From: Gyrodactylus bullatarudis
Taxonomy: Eukaryota > Platyhelminthes > Monogenea > Gyrodactylidea > Gyrodactylidae
Direction of reading: 5' to 3'
DNA: 64,000 bases
Assembly (NCBI GenBank): GCA_012064415.1
Contig: SSNU01000144.1
Span: 237,084-301,083, forward strand
The stretch's first letter is position 1; each line of letters starts with the position of its first letter. Below the pieces are notes generated by a model that was given only the letters and a program-made list of their open reading frames with translations, searched no databases and was not told where the DNA came from. This document shows positions 1 to 12,300 of this stretch, piece after piece. The position numbers and the translations under genes were made by a program.

Positions 1-533
1 CTAAAAATTAAGTCAGTTGGTACTATTATGTCACAAGTTTTTTTGGATCTAGAGAATTCATATTAATATCATTAGAATCAGCGCTAAATTATCTATCAGA
101 TTATGTGCCAAGCATTTCAAAATTCCGGTTTTTCGATTTTCATTTACGATCCCTTATCTATCAACATGCTGGGATATATACAAGTTGAACTCACCTATGA
201 TTAATTATAACTAATAATTATAATTCTATCAAATTGTCAACCTCAGAATCATCACAACAGAGACTCAAATATTGAAATATTTACACTGATTTCTCTTCTG
301 CTCACGAATGAAACCTAATACATATTACATATGATTGCTTAAATCATTTTCTACCCATCTTTGTTTGTGCTTGCTTAATAAAAAAGAATACGTATACAAT
401 TACATAACGTTATTGTTCCAGAAAATGTAGTCGTGTTCCAGCACGGGGAGAATGAATCTTTTTGATAAAACTCATTTGAATAAAATTGCATCTACTTGAG
501 TATATGAATAAAAATGCTTTTTCCCTTATTTAG
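1..533. other. Ferlin intron or upstream sequence, no exon recognised
   Basis: AT-rich sequence left of the first supported ferlin exon. I found no frame that continues the protein. The earlier C2 domains must lie left of the window. Confidence 0.4.
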
Positions 534-3500
534 GTAATCCCTTGATGAGTGAAGACAATAAGGAGAAGCAGGGAGAGAATATGCAGACAAAAGCTCAGGT
601 TTGTTTTGCTATCTTTTGCCCAATTCACTAAAAAATTTGATGATCCATGGTCATTTGATAAAATTGATTTTCATTAAAGAATAGGTTCTCTTTCATCCTG
701 ACTAGGCCATCAAATAAACCATTTAGGATGAAGAACCTATTCTTGATACAACATTTCCTGTAATAAACTTGAATTCTTTGTAGAATAAAATCAAGGCAAG
801 TTTTTCTAGTTTGCTCGATAATATATCTTGTTGTCTAACAAAGTTTTCAGCTGATACTTTCCCCTTTTATACATTAATTTATCCAATCTCATGCTAAATT
901 CAGCAGATCAATTCTCATTGGTTCTAGGTACTGGACCAATAGTTTTTCAGCATTACTCAGGTTTATTTCACTTGAAGAAGATTTAACCTGATACCCAAAT
1001 AAGAATGTTTTGTGGAAATAAACTTTGAACATTCCTCTTTAGAGTTCTTTCAAAAAACTCAAGAGCAAATTGAAAAAAGTCTCGCCAGCAAGTCACATTC
1101 TTTTAGCGGTCCATTTTTCTCAGAAATCTCTTTTACTCTTGACCTTTTTCTCCCTTTAGCTCCAAAGTTACTCTTCAATGGTAAAAAAATAACTTTTGTT
1201 TCCACACCTTTCTTGAGATATTTCTGTTGTTCTTTTTTATCAAATGAATTCTATGGCTTTTATTTCCTTGTTGTGGGTGATGGGTTCGTCTTCGTTTTTC
1301 AAATTTTATTCTCAATAAATGAAAATTAATTGATTTTTTTCGTGAACACCCTTCCCCACCCACCTACCAATTTAGGCTGAGTCTACCGATTCCCTAAATG
1401 TCTTAGGAACCGATGACCAAGTGAATCCACCCAGTAACTTTGATCGCAACAAGAGACGAAGTACTCGTTGGAAATTGCCCTTCTTTAGAAAGAAGAACAA
1501 CAAAAAGGTATCTTCTTTTCCCTCCGTTTCTACTTTTTCCACTTCTCCACAAATTCCCTTTGTGTCCCTTCGCCTGAGCTGTATTTTACACTTTTCGACA
1601 AGTTTACTTAAGCTAATTGATATTTAAGCTTAGGATTCTATGATTTTTACAAAAAAATAAAATGAAATTCTTCAAATTCCAATTTGGTGCCAAATTTATA
1701 TTTAAACTTTGAGAGATTTTTTTGATTTGAATGTGGAAGGGTGGTAAAGAGGGTCAAAATTAGACAGGGAAAGACATTTTTTACAACCGCATTCGAGGGA
1801 TTTAAAATTATTCTCTAGAAGAAATTCAACCCCTAAACAGTAATAAGATCAATTCTTAGTATACAGTTAGAAAATTGGATTTTCTTGTCTGATTCTGATC
1901 CTAAAAGACTACTTTTGACTACTCTCCCACCTCCAAGTCAAAAAAATCACTCAGTAAATTTGGCAACAAATCGAATTCGGAAATTTTCTTATTTTTGTAG
2001 ATTTTTCATAGATTTTTTCTTTGAGTGGTAGAAATATGGAACATGACCCTGGTTTCAAAAAACCTTTATCCTAATCGAATTCTTCATGGAAATATTGAAT
2101 TTTCTAAAATCATCGATTCCTTAGCTTCTGATTTTGAATACGAAAGAGTAGCTTAGTAAATTTTAGCAATCAATGTAATAGAATGTCAATCAAGATATTT
2201 ACTTGGGGACACAAAGGGTCGTCAATCTGTTTTCTCCCATGAACCACTTCTTCATTATGCATAATCTCAATTTTTATCCTCTTTATCTAGGATCCAAAAA
2301 GACCAAATATCTTTGGCTATTCATTCTTTAAGAATGAGGATGGTGTCAAAGTTTGTTTCAATTATTGTTATTTTGATTTTTTACTCATAATTTCTTTGTT
2401 TATGGGTTTCCTTTTCCTTGAACATAGTGAAAACATGTTGTCAATCTTATGTTACCAGTTCATTTATCCCCAATCCAAAAGGTGTCGGTATAAATGTGAT
2501 TATTCTTGATCATTAGTCTTTTAAAAGAGTTCAATACTTTTATAATTAATTAATTACTACAATAAAAATGGATTAACCCCTCTCTGGTGTACAGTTATTG
2601 AACTGAAAATTGTTTCCTTTTTCTAATTTTTTATATAACTCTTTAGGTCGATTTGACACAGTTTGATGAAGATATTGACTGGTGGTCAAAATACTACTAT
2701 TCCCTCGATATGCAAGACAAGTGTAGGAAATATGCTGAATTATATCACGACAAGACTCTGGTCCTTAGCAGCTGCTTAGAAGATGAAGAACTATACGAAG
2801 GTTTTGCTGATTTCATTGAAACTTTCCGGTTAGAACGTGGCACCAGTGTCGACGAAGAAGAAGGACGCTTTGTCGGTGAATTCAAAGGAAAGTTCTTCAT
2901 CTCAAAACTTCCTGATGATCCCAATATGGAAGCACCACTGATGATTGACAAAGGAACGTTACCCTCGAATACTGTTACTCTATGCGATGTTTATGTCTAT
3001 GTTGTCAGAGCCTATGGCCTTCAGCCGAATGATCCATCTGGACTAGTAAGTATCCAAATTATAATCATAAAAATATTCAAACTCAAAAGCTATAGCTCTG
3101 ATCCTAACAGATTTGCAAGTTTTTTGGGTATTCATAAGAGATTGAAACTTCTAAACTCAACCTCATCATTCATTTTACCTTTACAGGCTGATCCATATAT
3201 CGAAATTGAATGTGGCAATCAAAAAGTCAATAACAAAAACCAGTATATTCCAAATAATCTCGACCCAGAGTTTGGTCGTTTCTTCAAGCTCACTGTTAGT
3301 ATTCCGATTGAAAAGGATTTAATTATTCGCGTCTTAGATCATGATCTCATTGGAAGTGACGATGTGATCGGTCAGACAGAGATCGATATCGAAAATCGTC
3401 TCCTAACAAAATATAGAGCAACATGTGGCCTTCCAAATAGCTACTACATTTCTGGCCCATATCAATGGCGTGACCAATTGACGCCAATGGAGATTTTAGA

Positions 3501-5085
3501 GAATCTCTGCGATAAATACAAACTTCCAAAGCCGGTCTATCATTCGAATAACCAATCGATTACAATTGGCTCAAAAGTATTCTACAACAACCACTTTGAT
3601 GATAAGAAAATTGCCAATAATCCCCATCTGGGACCAATGAAGGAGCGCATCGCCTTGAGTATTCTGAATAAACTGCCCCTTGTCAAAGAGCATATTGAAA
3701 AGAGAAAACTTTACTCCACACTTCAACCATCAATTGAACAAGTTTGTTGATAAATTTCTATTTTTGATAGAAATTGTTTCACTCAATTTATTATTATTAT
3801 TAGGGTACTCTTGAAATGTTTGTCGACATCTTCCCCAGGGAATTGGGAGAGCCAGGTCCTCCTTTCGACATAACAGTGAGAAAACCAAAGAAATTCGAAC
3901 TACGCGTCATCATTTGGAATACAACTGATGTTGTTCTTGATGAGACCTCGATAACTGGTGAAAAAATGTCCGACATTTATGTGAAAGCATGGATATCAGC
4001 AATTGAAGAACACCAAGAGACAGATGTCCACTATCGTTCACTCGACGGTGATGGCAATTTCAACTGGCGTATGATCTTCCCATTCGACTACATACCAGCA
4101 GAAAACTTGCTTGTTGTCAATAAAAAAGAAGGTTTCTTCTCCCGTGACACTACCGAGATTCGTGTAGCACCGCGGCTAATTGTCCAAGTCTGGGACAATG
4201 ACAACTTTTCTCCAGATGACTTTTTGGGAACTCTCGAGTTAAACTTGACCAACATGGTGGCCCCAGCAAAAACAAAGAAGAAATGTGATCTCACCATGGT
4301 TGATGCCACTAATGACAAACGAAAGATGATGAGTCTCTTTGAATGCAACAGGGCTTACGGCTTCTGGCCCTTCATCAATGATGAAAGTGGAGAGGCTGTT
4401 CTTACTGTAAGTAGATTTATTCAGTCATCTTTGGCATCTTGACTTGAGTTATTATTTCAACAAAAAAACATCCTCTTATAGGGCAAAGTTGAAATGGAAT
4501 TGGAACTTCTCTATGATCATGAAGCTAAATCAAGACCTGCTGGCAAGGGAAGAGATGATCCTAATGAAAACCCTCATCTTGACCCACCAAAGTGAGTCTT
4601 TATGTCCTCAGATAAATTTTAATATTATTTCTTATGAATAAACCTTGTCGAGAGATGAAGAGGAAAATTTTCACCTTACCGGCGCATTAAAAAAGATATT
4701 TGCATTCCTGTCTATCATATCAACTAGCTTTACACGAATTAATTAAATTCCAGAGATTTCACTATATCTCACAAAAAATTGAGATATTTCAATTGAATAT
4801 TCAAAAAAATCAAATACATTTAAAATCATACTAATCACGTCTATTCAATAACTCAGTCGACCAGAAACATCCTTCCTCTGGTTCACATCCCCTTGGAAGA
4901 CATTCAAGTTTATCGTCTGGAAACGATTCAAATGGCTCTTCATCGGCATCCTTATTGCTGTTCTCTTGGGCCTGCTCTTGTTCCTCTTCATTTATGCCAT
5001 TCCTGTGAGTTGTTCATTTACTTGAGATTCCTAACTCGATATTTCACAGGGAATAATTTCTAACTCCTTCTATAATTATGATTAA
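534..5085 (+). CDS. Otoferlin-like ferlin, C-terminal part (5' end outside window)
   Basis: Ferlins are tail-anchored multi-C2 proteins acting in Ca2+-dependent membrane fusion; otoferlin is a vesicle-exocytosis sensor. Exons, all phase-consistent: 534-598, 1376-1507, 2291-2350, 2647-3045, 3187-3741, 3804-4406, 4482-4591, 4857-5004, 5050-5085 (stop TAA), about 700 residues. A Lys/Arg-rich linker leads to [12 protein letters not shown], then the next-to-last C2 domain ([35 protein letters not shown]) and the last C2 domain ([51 protein letters not shown]). Asp residues of the Ca2+ loops are kept in both. It ends with RPETSFLWF, a hydrophobic span of about 20 residues and a short lumenal tail ([13 protein letters not shown]), as in otoferlin. 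Motif order and the DWWSK and RPETSFLWF matches favour otoferlin over dysferlin/myoferlin. The intron at 3046-3186 is 141 nt, has no stop and keeps frame, so it can look like exon. Drosophila misfire is a related ferlin. Confidence 0.9.
1660..2170. repeat. Degenerate foldback repeat in a ferlin intron
   Basis: Contains an imperfect internal inverted repeat: 1712-1745 (GAGAGATTTTTTTGATTTG core) against 1921-1952 (AAGTCAAAAAAATCACTC core). It shares words with copies near 42.6-43.2 kb and 49.9-50.2 kb: CAATTTGG(T/A)GCCAAA, and a TTCTTGTCT-ATTCTGATCCTAAAA-like stretch. It looks like an old dispersed hairpin element. No coding capacity is seen. Confidence 0.5.
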
Positions 5086-7163
5086 CTAGCTGATCCGAAC
5101 CCGCTACGCAGTGTTTCGTAAAATTCGAAAAAGCTCTTTTTTGCATGAAGACTCAGAAATTGAAGCTTAGATTTGACCAATAAGAAGCAAGCTTATTAAA
5201 AATGAAGCCATCTGATTGGTCAGCCGCTTTTTCGGTTCTAATCGAGATTACGGCCCAACTAAGGCCAAATCTAGACATTTTTTAGCTACGAACATGGTCC
5301 ATGGGGTAATCTATAACTGGTTAAAATTTTATGAAAATTGGTTCGGTAGATTAGACATCCATAGGCTCACAAAATCAACTTTTATTTTTTAGCAATATAG
5401 ATTAATACATTTCAATTTAATCCAGTCCATGGTTTTTCAGACTAGCGCAATGGTTTGTTAAAATTATAACTAACGGAATAGTTTGATAAACTTGTTATCA
5501 GACTTCAAGATTAAAACGTGTGTATTTCAAAGCTCCATATAAGAAAATAAAATATAGGAATTCTAAGTTATTTTAGTCTTGAATAATAAATCGATGACGA
5601 TCTGATCCTTGAAGATTCTACATTATACTATCTTTATTGGCTTGGAAATTAATCATGCTTCTCAATGATGTAAGTTAAATTCAACTTTCTTAGGGTGCTA
5701 TCGCAATGTCAATGTTTTGATGATGAGTTACCCGTTAGTGTTTATTCAAACTTGTTTACTGTTTTACATTTTGTAGTCACTGAATTTACTCAATTTTACA
5801 ATAAAGCAATTTATTTTCCTATATTGTAAGGTTTGGGATGATTTTAAAAAGTCTCAATAAATTAATCGTTTTAATGAATGAAAAACTCAGATTATGAAAA
5901 TACAATTTTTAGTCACTTAGTTTACTCAATTTCCCAACACAGTAGTAAGAGTTAAATTATCATTTCTCTATTACTCAGATATTCCAATATAGTGATTTCA
6001 AGATTTATACATTATTAACATTTGAACTAATTCCTAGGGACTTGTTGCAAGAAAGGCAGTTGGAGTCTAACCTAAATGGAAGATCAGCATACGTTTAATT
6101 CAAGAGAGAAACCCCAAATTCCGTCACAATACAAGATAAATCTATAGAATGGATTAAAATGAATGAGGAATTTTGATGTTAAAACCAAGTGTGAAAATGC
6201 CTTCTTCCTTTAACTATTTTCGTTGGTGTTACTTTTGCACCACTTATTTTATACAAAAATTTCATACCGAATTGCTTTGTTATTGAACACAAAAATAATC
6301 AAGATTCTATTCTATTCGGAATGATGATAATACCAATACCAGATTAACCAAAATATATATTCAATATAAATCATTATCTAATCAAGTTTAAACTCTGATA
6401 TAACAAGCCCACTCCCCCCATCTCTCTCTTTCGCCTCTCTTCATATTCAAACCTCTTGCTTACTGTGAGAAAAGTTAATCTTCATTATTTATCTATATTT
6501 ATTTACAAGAACATCAACACAAAAAGTTATTTCTGACCAAAATTTAAATACATAAACATCAAATTTATTGCGTCACCCATGTATTTATCACCAATGTGTA
6601 TTTCTTCTCTTTTCGATATTTGAACAGAAGAAGAATCAAATGTGGGAGGGCTTTCGGCAATGGATACTTTCAAAAAATTCACAATTTATCTCAATTTTTC
6701 ACATCAAATAAAGAATATGCTTTCAAAAGAAACAGACGGCTCTTTCACTTGAAGGATGAAAATAATACCTCAAACTCCTAACATTTGCATAACAAGTAAT
6801 TTTAATCTCGATTTTCCATGAGACTTGTTCCAAGTTGCATAAATCATTGTGGCCAATCAGATTGAGTTTGTCTCTTTAATTTAATTGGCTAAAATTTTGT
6901 GCAACAAGAATACAATTCTCTTTTGACCCATCATCTTAACTGTATAACTAATAGTTATTAACTGTTAAAATCTAATCATGTCAACTTGTATCCATTGCAC
7001 TCTCACGAAATGCCCTCTCATATAACACAACATCAAGCTAAAAACAATTAATTAACCAACTTGACAGTGAGTTTATCCCTAATCCTCTCTTCTTTAATTC
7101 TATACACAGATCAATTATATACACGAAATAATAAAGGGTAAAACATTAAGTTCGTATTAGAAT
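5086..7163. other. Intergenic region between convergent ferlin and EGF-like genes
   Basis: About 2 kb of AT-rich DNA between two convergent genes. Open frames here (such as 6596-6781) have random-looking composition and no recognisable motif. Around 5100-5290 there is a less AT-rich patch with partly repeated words (TAGATTTG-CC), possibly an old transposon remnant. Nothing else supported. Confidence 0.4.
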
Positions 7164-8630
7164 TCAAATTATATAGTAAAGGAACAACTTTAGGATTAGA
7201 ATATTAAAAGTTAATATTAAAATAATCAAAAGAAACATTTGGAAGCCGTATTTAAAATCCCTTCCGCTCAACTTGTGTCGCAATGGCTTGTTGGCTTCAC
7301 TTGAACCTTCCAAAGGACATATCATATTCTCCTCTTCGTTGAAAATCTCTGTTCCCAAAGAACTTTTTCTGGTCCTCTGTTTCCATTGATATCCTGAATT
7401 GTGAAAGGGCTTACATGCTGTCCAATCTGTCCAAAAGTCAAATTTCATTTCCACAATTTTCTCATCACAACGATCGCCCATCCACCCCGTGTTACATATG
7501 CAGGTCTGGTTCAAATTTCTACCTTCAAAGCTCCAACCACACGCTCCATTAATGCAGGTCTCTTTTCGGCACGTGGTCTTCAACTTTAAACAGTTCATGA
7601 GACCTTTATATGATTCAGGAATATTCTCAAATTCCCTCTCAAACTCTGGCCCGCATTCGCATACAAATGTATTGAATTTAAAGATGGGAATGCATTTGTT
7701 AATCGAATGTTGAATATTACATGCAGAATTACCAGCTGGCCTATTATCGATGGTGTGAAAGCAGGGATTATACATTTTATCACAAAATTTTCCATAGAAA
7801 CCATCCTTACACGGGCATTTATCGTAGGAGTTGTCGATATCTAATGATGGCGATGTTCCAATAACTGAACAATTTGGACTAGATAAACGTTTAACACAAG
7901 ACTTGATTTGAAAATTAAAATTACCAATTCTACATCTGCATCTGTACTGAAACATGGACACTGAGTTCGGGTAACTTATGCATAGGCCCGTAAGAATAAA
8001 TTTTCCCCCACAGAGCAGATCTCGATTCAAATAGTGATTCTCCATAGTTTTCAGAAGGGGTGAGAATGTTGGGTTTAGGGAAGATATCCTCTGGTAGGAA
8101 TTCTTCCTCCTACACGGATTTGGACAGATGTGCAATATATCAGTGCCATTTGTATTATCTTTATTGCCGTGCATGCAGTAGAGTAATTTAAACGTATTAA
8201 TTATCTTATCTGTGGAAGGAGGATCAAAGTTCTCTGGGTCTAAATTTCTCTCTTTTATTAATCTTTTGAATTTTGGTTTCAACTTCCAAATTTGCTGAAG
8301 TTCGCCAAGAGCAGTCGCTCTCATGATGCAGTAACTCTTACTAAATACCTTGCTATACCTACATCCGCTGGTGTTATTGGTTATATCTGGAATCTGATAC
8401 CAATTGAATCGGTAATAATTATATCTTTCCTGGTCAAAGTAAACAACTGGCAACGTCTCAGAACCTATGGAACTGGGAGGCCATCCAACTAACTGATGCA
8501 GTGTGTCTCTTTCACTCTGATAACCCTCGAGGAATTTGTTTGTTTCGGCAATCCTAGAAAATTCATCAATTCCAAGCGTTAATCCAATGATAAAAATAAA
8601 TGCTAAAAAAATGTGTAGTATTCTCATCAA
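7164..8630 (-). CDS. Secreted or membrane EGF-like protein, intronless, unknown function
   Basis: A single-exon 488-aa frame, unusually long for this AT-rich DNA. Residues 1-20 form a signal peptide (MMRILHIFLAFIFIIGLTLG). The N-terminal 260 residues are Cys-containing but unrecognised, with sequons such as NNTS and NGTD. Two EGF-like segments follow: near residues 270-285 (CPCKDGFYGKFC) and 355-390 (CRKETCINGACGW ... CICNTGWMGDRC). A Trp-rich stretch (DFWTDWTACKPF ... YQWKQRTR) recalls a thrombospondin type 1 repeat but lacks the full Cys pattern. Residues about 465-487 are a hydrophobic C-terminal segment, either a transmembrane anchor or a GPI signal. Ligand and role are unknown. Lack of introns contrasts with its neighbours and could reflect retroposition or an intron-poor lineage-specific family. 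Confidence 0.8.
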   Translation of the reverse strand: MMRILHIFLAFIFIIGLTLGIDEFSRIAETNKFLEGYQSERDTLHQLVGWPPSSIGSETLPVVYFDQERYNYYRFNWYQIPDITNNTSGCRYSKVFSKSYCIMRATALGELQQIWKLKPKFKRLIKERNLDPENFDPPSTDKIINTFKLLYCMHGNKDNTNGTDILHICPNPCRRKNSYQRISSLNPTFSPLLKTMENHYLNRDLLCGGKFILTGLCISYPNSVSMFQYRCRCRIGNFNFQIKSCVKRLSSPNCSVIGTSPSLDIDNSYDKCPCKDGFYGKFCDKMYNPCFHTIDNRPAGNSACNIQHSINKCIPIFKFNTFVCECGPEFEREFENIPESYKGLMNCLKLKTTCRKETCINGACGWSFEGRNLNQTCICNTGWMGDRCDEKIVEMKFDFWTDWTACKPFHNSGYQWKQRTRKSSLGTEIFNEEENMICPLEGSSEANKPLRHKLSGRDFKYGFQMFLLIILILTFNILILKLFLYYII

Positions 8631-8779
8631 ATTTTAAATAGACTTTTTTTAAATTATATGCGAATGATTTTTTACTCATTTTAATTGAAAAATTTTCAAT
8701 GAAAATATAATATTATATATTGAAAGAGATATTAGTCTAAAACAATAAGTTATCTTCTTATGCTGGGTAATCTTGAAAA

Positions 8780-9283
8780 TTAATTCAAAGGATACAAATA
8801 AATTATCCCTAAAGTAAACAATATTGTGACTAGAAAGAGGTTGTTTTGCACACCGACGAAGGAATTACATTTATCCTTATTGCAAAAGCAGAGAAAACCA
8901 GATGGATTCTTTGATTCTGTGATGCAGACATTATTTCTATCCATTGTGCTGTTTAAGTCGTTGGCACATCCCCGTTTTGTAATTAATTCGGCTAAATGGG
9001 ATATAAAAGAAGGATATCTTCTTACTTTGAAGTCTATAAATGATTTTATAACACTGATTGTCACATTCGATAAGATCTTTGTGTTTCTCGGACTTGAATG
9101 GATCTTTACATGATGATTCGTTATAAGATGTACATTGATAGCATTTAACTTTGCGGTCTAGAAATAAAGAAATGAAAAGTTACTCATGCAATGATCAGGG
9201 TCAGCTGCAAATGCCAGGCTAATCAGAAGAAGAATGGAAATAAAGCTAGCCAAAAGCCTTATCGGCTCCATTTTCTGATTCAT
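8780..9283 (-). CDS. Ly6/uPAR-type three-finger protein, probably GPI-anchored
   Basis: Three exons read 9184-9283, 9026-9157 and 8780-8991, 147 aa in total. The start at 9283 (MNQKMEPIRLL) or the in-frame ATG at 9271 gives a signal peptide ending near LAFAA. The mature part has the Ly6 cysteine pattern: CYQC, SSC, ECDNQC, KRGC, NVC, CFCNKDKCN. The C-terminus is a hydrophobic tail after CNSF, typical of a GPI signal. Arthropod relatives with this pattern (quiver, boudin, crooked types) act in septate junctions or channel trafficking; which role applies here is unknown. Intron 1 (9158-9183) is 26 nt and intron 2 (8992-9025) is 34 nt. Both are GT-AG, and without the first the frame hits a TAG. 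Exon phases match across both joins and the joins restore the Ly6 motif, so the model is strong despite intron size. Confidence 0.82.
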
Positions 9284-9399
9284 AACCTGGCAGAATTAAA
9301 ACAAAACTAATACGCTTCGATAAATCATATCCAGGTGATAGAAGCTTTTGAGTCTATATTTTGAAAATTAAAATTGTCAAATTTCCATGAATTCCTAGT
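9284..9399. promoter_or_regulatory. Short intergenic region between divergent Ly6 and atg9 genes
   Basis: Only 116 bp separate the two divergent start codons, so both promoters or 5' UTRs must share or overlap this segment. AT-rich; no clear core-promoter element was identified by eye. Confidence 0.45.
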
Positions 9400-12300
9400 A
9401 TGAGTTACATTAAGCGTAGCAATTATGAACAGTTAGCTGGTGATGATTATAATAATCGTGAATTTTCTGATGAAAGTCAAGATAATCAGGATAACATCCA
9501 AATTGATCATCTAAAAAACATTGATCAGTTTCTTATAAATATTTATGACTTTTTCAACCTCGGAGGCCTTCATGTTATCATCGTAGATCATATTCTCTCG
9601 GTAGCCCAATTTGTTTTTCTCTTCTTCCTTGTTATCGAATTAAGTGTGTGCACAAAATGGAGTATTATTATGCAACCGGACAATTTAGTTACCTCTTGGT
9701 CTGATGTTTTTGAACCACCAGGTAAATGCTGGTCTAATCTTTCCTTGATTCCATCGCTCTTTCTTACTGTCGCTATATTTTTACTCTTGCAAAAAATTAT
9801 ATTTTCCTCCGTGAACATTTCAAAATTCCTGGAAATAAAAAAGTTTTACAAAGATGTTCTAAAGATGCCAACTTCCTCGACTGAATTGTCTAACATTAAC
9901 TGGAATGATATTCAAGATCGCCTGATTGAAATACAATCCAAAATGCCCTTGAGCTATCAAAAGGAGAAAATTACATCTCTAGATATCTACAATCGAATTT
10001 TACGGTTTGATAACTATCTCATCGCCATGATTCATGATGAAATTATCCCAGTTAAATTCAACCTGCCCAAATTATTCAACATTGATCTCGGTTATGTTAC
10101 ATTTCTCACTTCGGATTATGAGTATAACTTGAAAATTATCCTATTTCGGAATCCTTTTTCACCGTTTAAGAATAATTTCCAACTCAACAATGAATATAAA
10201 TGGTCCACGAAAAGGTTTGAAGTAGCCAAAAAACTCCATGATGTCATCTTTGTTATTGGCATTCTGAATCTTGTGTTTATGCCAGTTGTCCTTATGATTC
10301 GTATAGTCACTTTTATCTGTGCTAATGCAGAGCGTATTCGATTTGAACCTCACTCTTTTGTTGGGAGAAAATGGTCTCGATATGCCCATTATGTTTTGAG
10401 ACATTATAATGAACTGCCTCATCAGCTCAATTCTCGTTTGAGCAGAGCTTACAAGCCAGGCCAGGCATATCTTGATTGTTTCTCTTCAAAGATGTTGTCA
10501 ATTGTAGCTACTCATATTGGATTTATTACTGGTGGTACAACAGCCGCCTTATTGCTAATCAACTTGGTCTGTGATGACTTTCTCCATCTTCCCGGCTTTC
10601 TTGCCATACTCTTTGCTGGTGGTCTCATTTCCAAAGCATGCTCTGCTCTAATCCCTGATGAATATGCAGTATATTCTCCTAGGAATGCTTTGTTGGAGAC
10701 ATTGAAGCATATTCATTATCTTCCAGACGACTGGAAGGAAAATGCTCACACCTATGATGTTAGGAATAAATTTGCCCGTTTGTGCCAATATCGGTTCATT
10801 GCCGCTGTGGAAGAACTCATATCTCCAATTATTACTCCATTCATTTTAATCTTTATCTTGCCAAAATATTCTCTTGCAATTGTCGACTTTTTACGAAATT
10901 ACTCTGTTGAAATTCCCGGGGTCGGAGATATTTGTCACTTAGGCACTTTGGATATTGGCCTCAATGGTGACCGAATGTGGCATCCAGATGAGGATGAAGA
11001 CCAGGGAACATCCCAAGACGAAGATCACCAGTTCAATCGTAGACTCAAGAATAGAGAAAACTTTAATGGAAGAACCGAGCTGAGTGTTATGCACTTTAAC
11101 TTGATGAATCCCAGGAATGACTTGCCTGCCAATTCCAAACTCTACCTCGACACAATCAACAATCTGGCCCTCAAGGATGTCATGCTAATGAGAAATAGTC
11201 AACAATCGAATAATCCTCAAGATGTCTCAACCCCAGGAATGTTTGACTCCCTCTATCAAGATGGGCGAAAAATTTCCAAAACAAACTCTGTTGGTGATAG
11301 CATCGGTGTTATGCGTAGTACCCTGTTAGCCAATGAGGCTTTTCCTGATATAAAATCTTCTTATTTCTGTCATCAAGGCTACAAGCCCTACACTTCACAA
11401 ACCGAAGATTCTATTTATAATAATAGTAACATTTATGCAAGTCGTATGATGCATCCAAGTCACCAGGGTTCCATGTTCATCCAACCAGATGTTGTTAGCA
11501 TGGATATGAGTATAAGTGCCTTGTACCTTCATGAAGTCCACCAGAGGAAAAAGAATCGTCAACTCTCGATCAACTCTAGTCGCATTTCAGATAATCAAGA
11601 TCAGTCTTTGTATCGAAGCCATAATCAGAATGGTCAGAATCAACCCGAAACGTCTGATTTTTATCATTCAAACAATAATCATCCTTTTTATCGATCGTCA
11701 ACTGGATCCCAACATCAGCAACAGCGCCAGGAACCTGGAATTGTACGTCATGTCATCCCACCATCGAATAATCGAAGTGCTGCTCCCATTGAAAAGCTGA
11801 CTGAAGTCGATAGTGAAGCTGAAGATGGTAACATCTCTTCAAGTATGTTTTGATATATGAGTAGACTTTGGTATTTGATAAAAATAGGGCATAGATTTTC
11901 AATGCTAATACATAATCAATTTCATTATACTTGGGTAAAAAAATGTATAGTTCAGAATGAATTTTTGGTTCAAATTATATTAATTTTTCTCAAAAATAAT
12001 CTTTTATTCAAGTGTCAGGGATAGTGTCAAAGTTCCATTTTCAGTAAAAATACTCTCAAGTAGTCATCAAAGATTTCAAGGCTTTGAATAGATATTCTTG
12101 ATCTATAAGACTTATTTCACAATGTTGAAAATGATGGGGATAAAAATATTTTAGATTCTATCATGAGAAAAATGGCTAAAATTAATTCAGTTAATCTTTT
12201 GTTAAAGAGATGTAATGAATTTTGACCTTTTTTTAAATCCGTGAGATTTTCCACATATAGCTTTGATAACAATGATGTGTGAGATTTAAAATAACTGAAT

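Noticed and set aside
2653..3750. A single 365-aa ferlin exon
   Set aside because: It reads through a 141-nt intron (3046-3186). Removing it joins NDPSGL to ADPYIEIE, the conserved C2 sequence.
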